Shown here piece by piece: positions 63,669 through 64,000 of a stretch of DNA of 64,000 nt (positions within the stretch are counted from its first letter, which is position 1; every line of letters begins with the position of its first letter). The position numbers and the translations under genes were made by a program. Source of the DNA: Vicia villosa. Lineage: Eukaryota; Streptophyta; Magnoliopsida; Fabales; Fabaceae. The notes beneath the pieces are model-generated. The model saw nothing but the letters and a program-made list of their open reading frames with translations, searched no databases and was not told the origin of the DNA. The DNA is taken from the NCBI RefSeq assembly GCF_029867415.1, contig NC_081180.1, forward strand, positions 23,584,808-23,648,807, given 5' to 3'.

Positions 63669-64000
63669 TTTTTTATTTTTAAATTAAAAAATACTGATAT
63701 GAATTTGTAATTAATCAACTTCATAATTTTATTAACTAATATTTCACATTTTATTAATCAACTTTAATTTTTCTTCAAAAAGCTAAATTTTAAAAGGGGA
63801 GTATTTATTAACCAATTTTTGAACCTGTCAATTAATATTTTATATTTTAATAATTAATTTTGTTTCACTACTAATATATTTTTAATATTTGAACGTTTAT
63901 TAATCTACTTTAAAATTTCATTAATCAATATTTTACTTTTTATTAACCAATTTTTTTATTATTAAAAAATATTTTTAATATTTAGATATTTATTAACCAA

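Overview
The window is nuclear DNA from a flowering plant, most likely a legume. The evidence is spliced plant genes with GT-AG introns, plant-type hAT, Mutator, CACTA, Helitron, Ty1/copia and Ty3/gypsy elements, long AT microsatellites, and no bacterial or organellar gene organisation. The legume assignment (vicioid clade) rests on the look of the CACTA and MITE families and is an inference.

Only two host genes look complete. Both act on cell-wall pectin: a five-exon exopolygalacturonase on the minus strand (2700-4664) and a two-exon pro-pectin methylesterase on the plus strand (50751-52601). They are about 46 kb apart. Together they could de-esterify and then hydrolyse homogalacturonan, as pollen enzymes do. 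Nearly everything between them is transposable-element DNA.

Layout: 1-2480 is a decayed copia element carrying a hAT MITE with an exact 8-bp target duplication. 2700-4664 is the polygalacturonase. 5032-5476 is a palindromic MITE between two AT microsatellites. 5745-15277 is a nearly intact 9.5-kb Mutator-like element (MULE) with ~90-bp terminal inverted repeats and an exact 10-bp target duplication. It carries a plant-mobile-domain (PMD) gene, two small unrecognised genes, a large repeat zone and a MuDR-type transposase broken by one in-frame stop. 16628-28521 is a CACTA-like element of about 11.9 kb. It holds fragments of an aspartic protease gene, an eIF4A-type helicase gene and an aldolase gene, and it contains a copia element. 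Both big elements sit inside the integrase region of one minus-strand gypsy element, whose pieces survive at ~5610-5734, 15288-16627 and 28522-29190.

29200-45300 is AT-rich and poor in genes. It holds several MITEs (MULE type, Stowaway, hAT), a long AAT microsatellite, and a Helitron candidate (37213-42900) with a hairpin and CTAG end. 45350-49130 is a second gypsy remnant with a hAT element in its integrase. After the pectin methylesterase come copia remnants (one with a truncated LINE inside), a GCGGTTGC-rich repeat, and a second CACTA element (58671-62535, 3-bp target duplication ATA) with a broken tnp2-type transposase. The window ends with an LTR-like piece and another AT microsatellite.

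The most interesting item is the MULE. Besides the transposase it encodes a PMD protein and two short proteins that, by eye, share the layout of the transposase's own N-terminal PB1-like domain. Four of its genes have a recognisable TATA box. A palindromic GCGCCAAATG word occurs at both ends and in the divergent promoter. A 12-bp tandem motif occurs upstream of both the divergent promoter and the transposase. All identifications are by reading; no database search was run.
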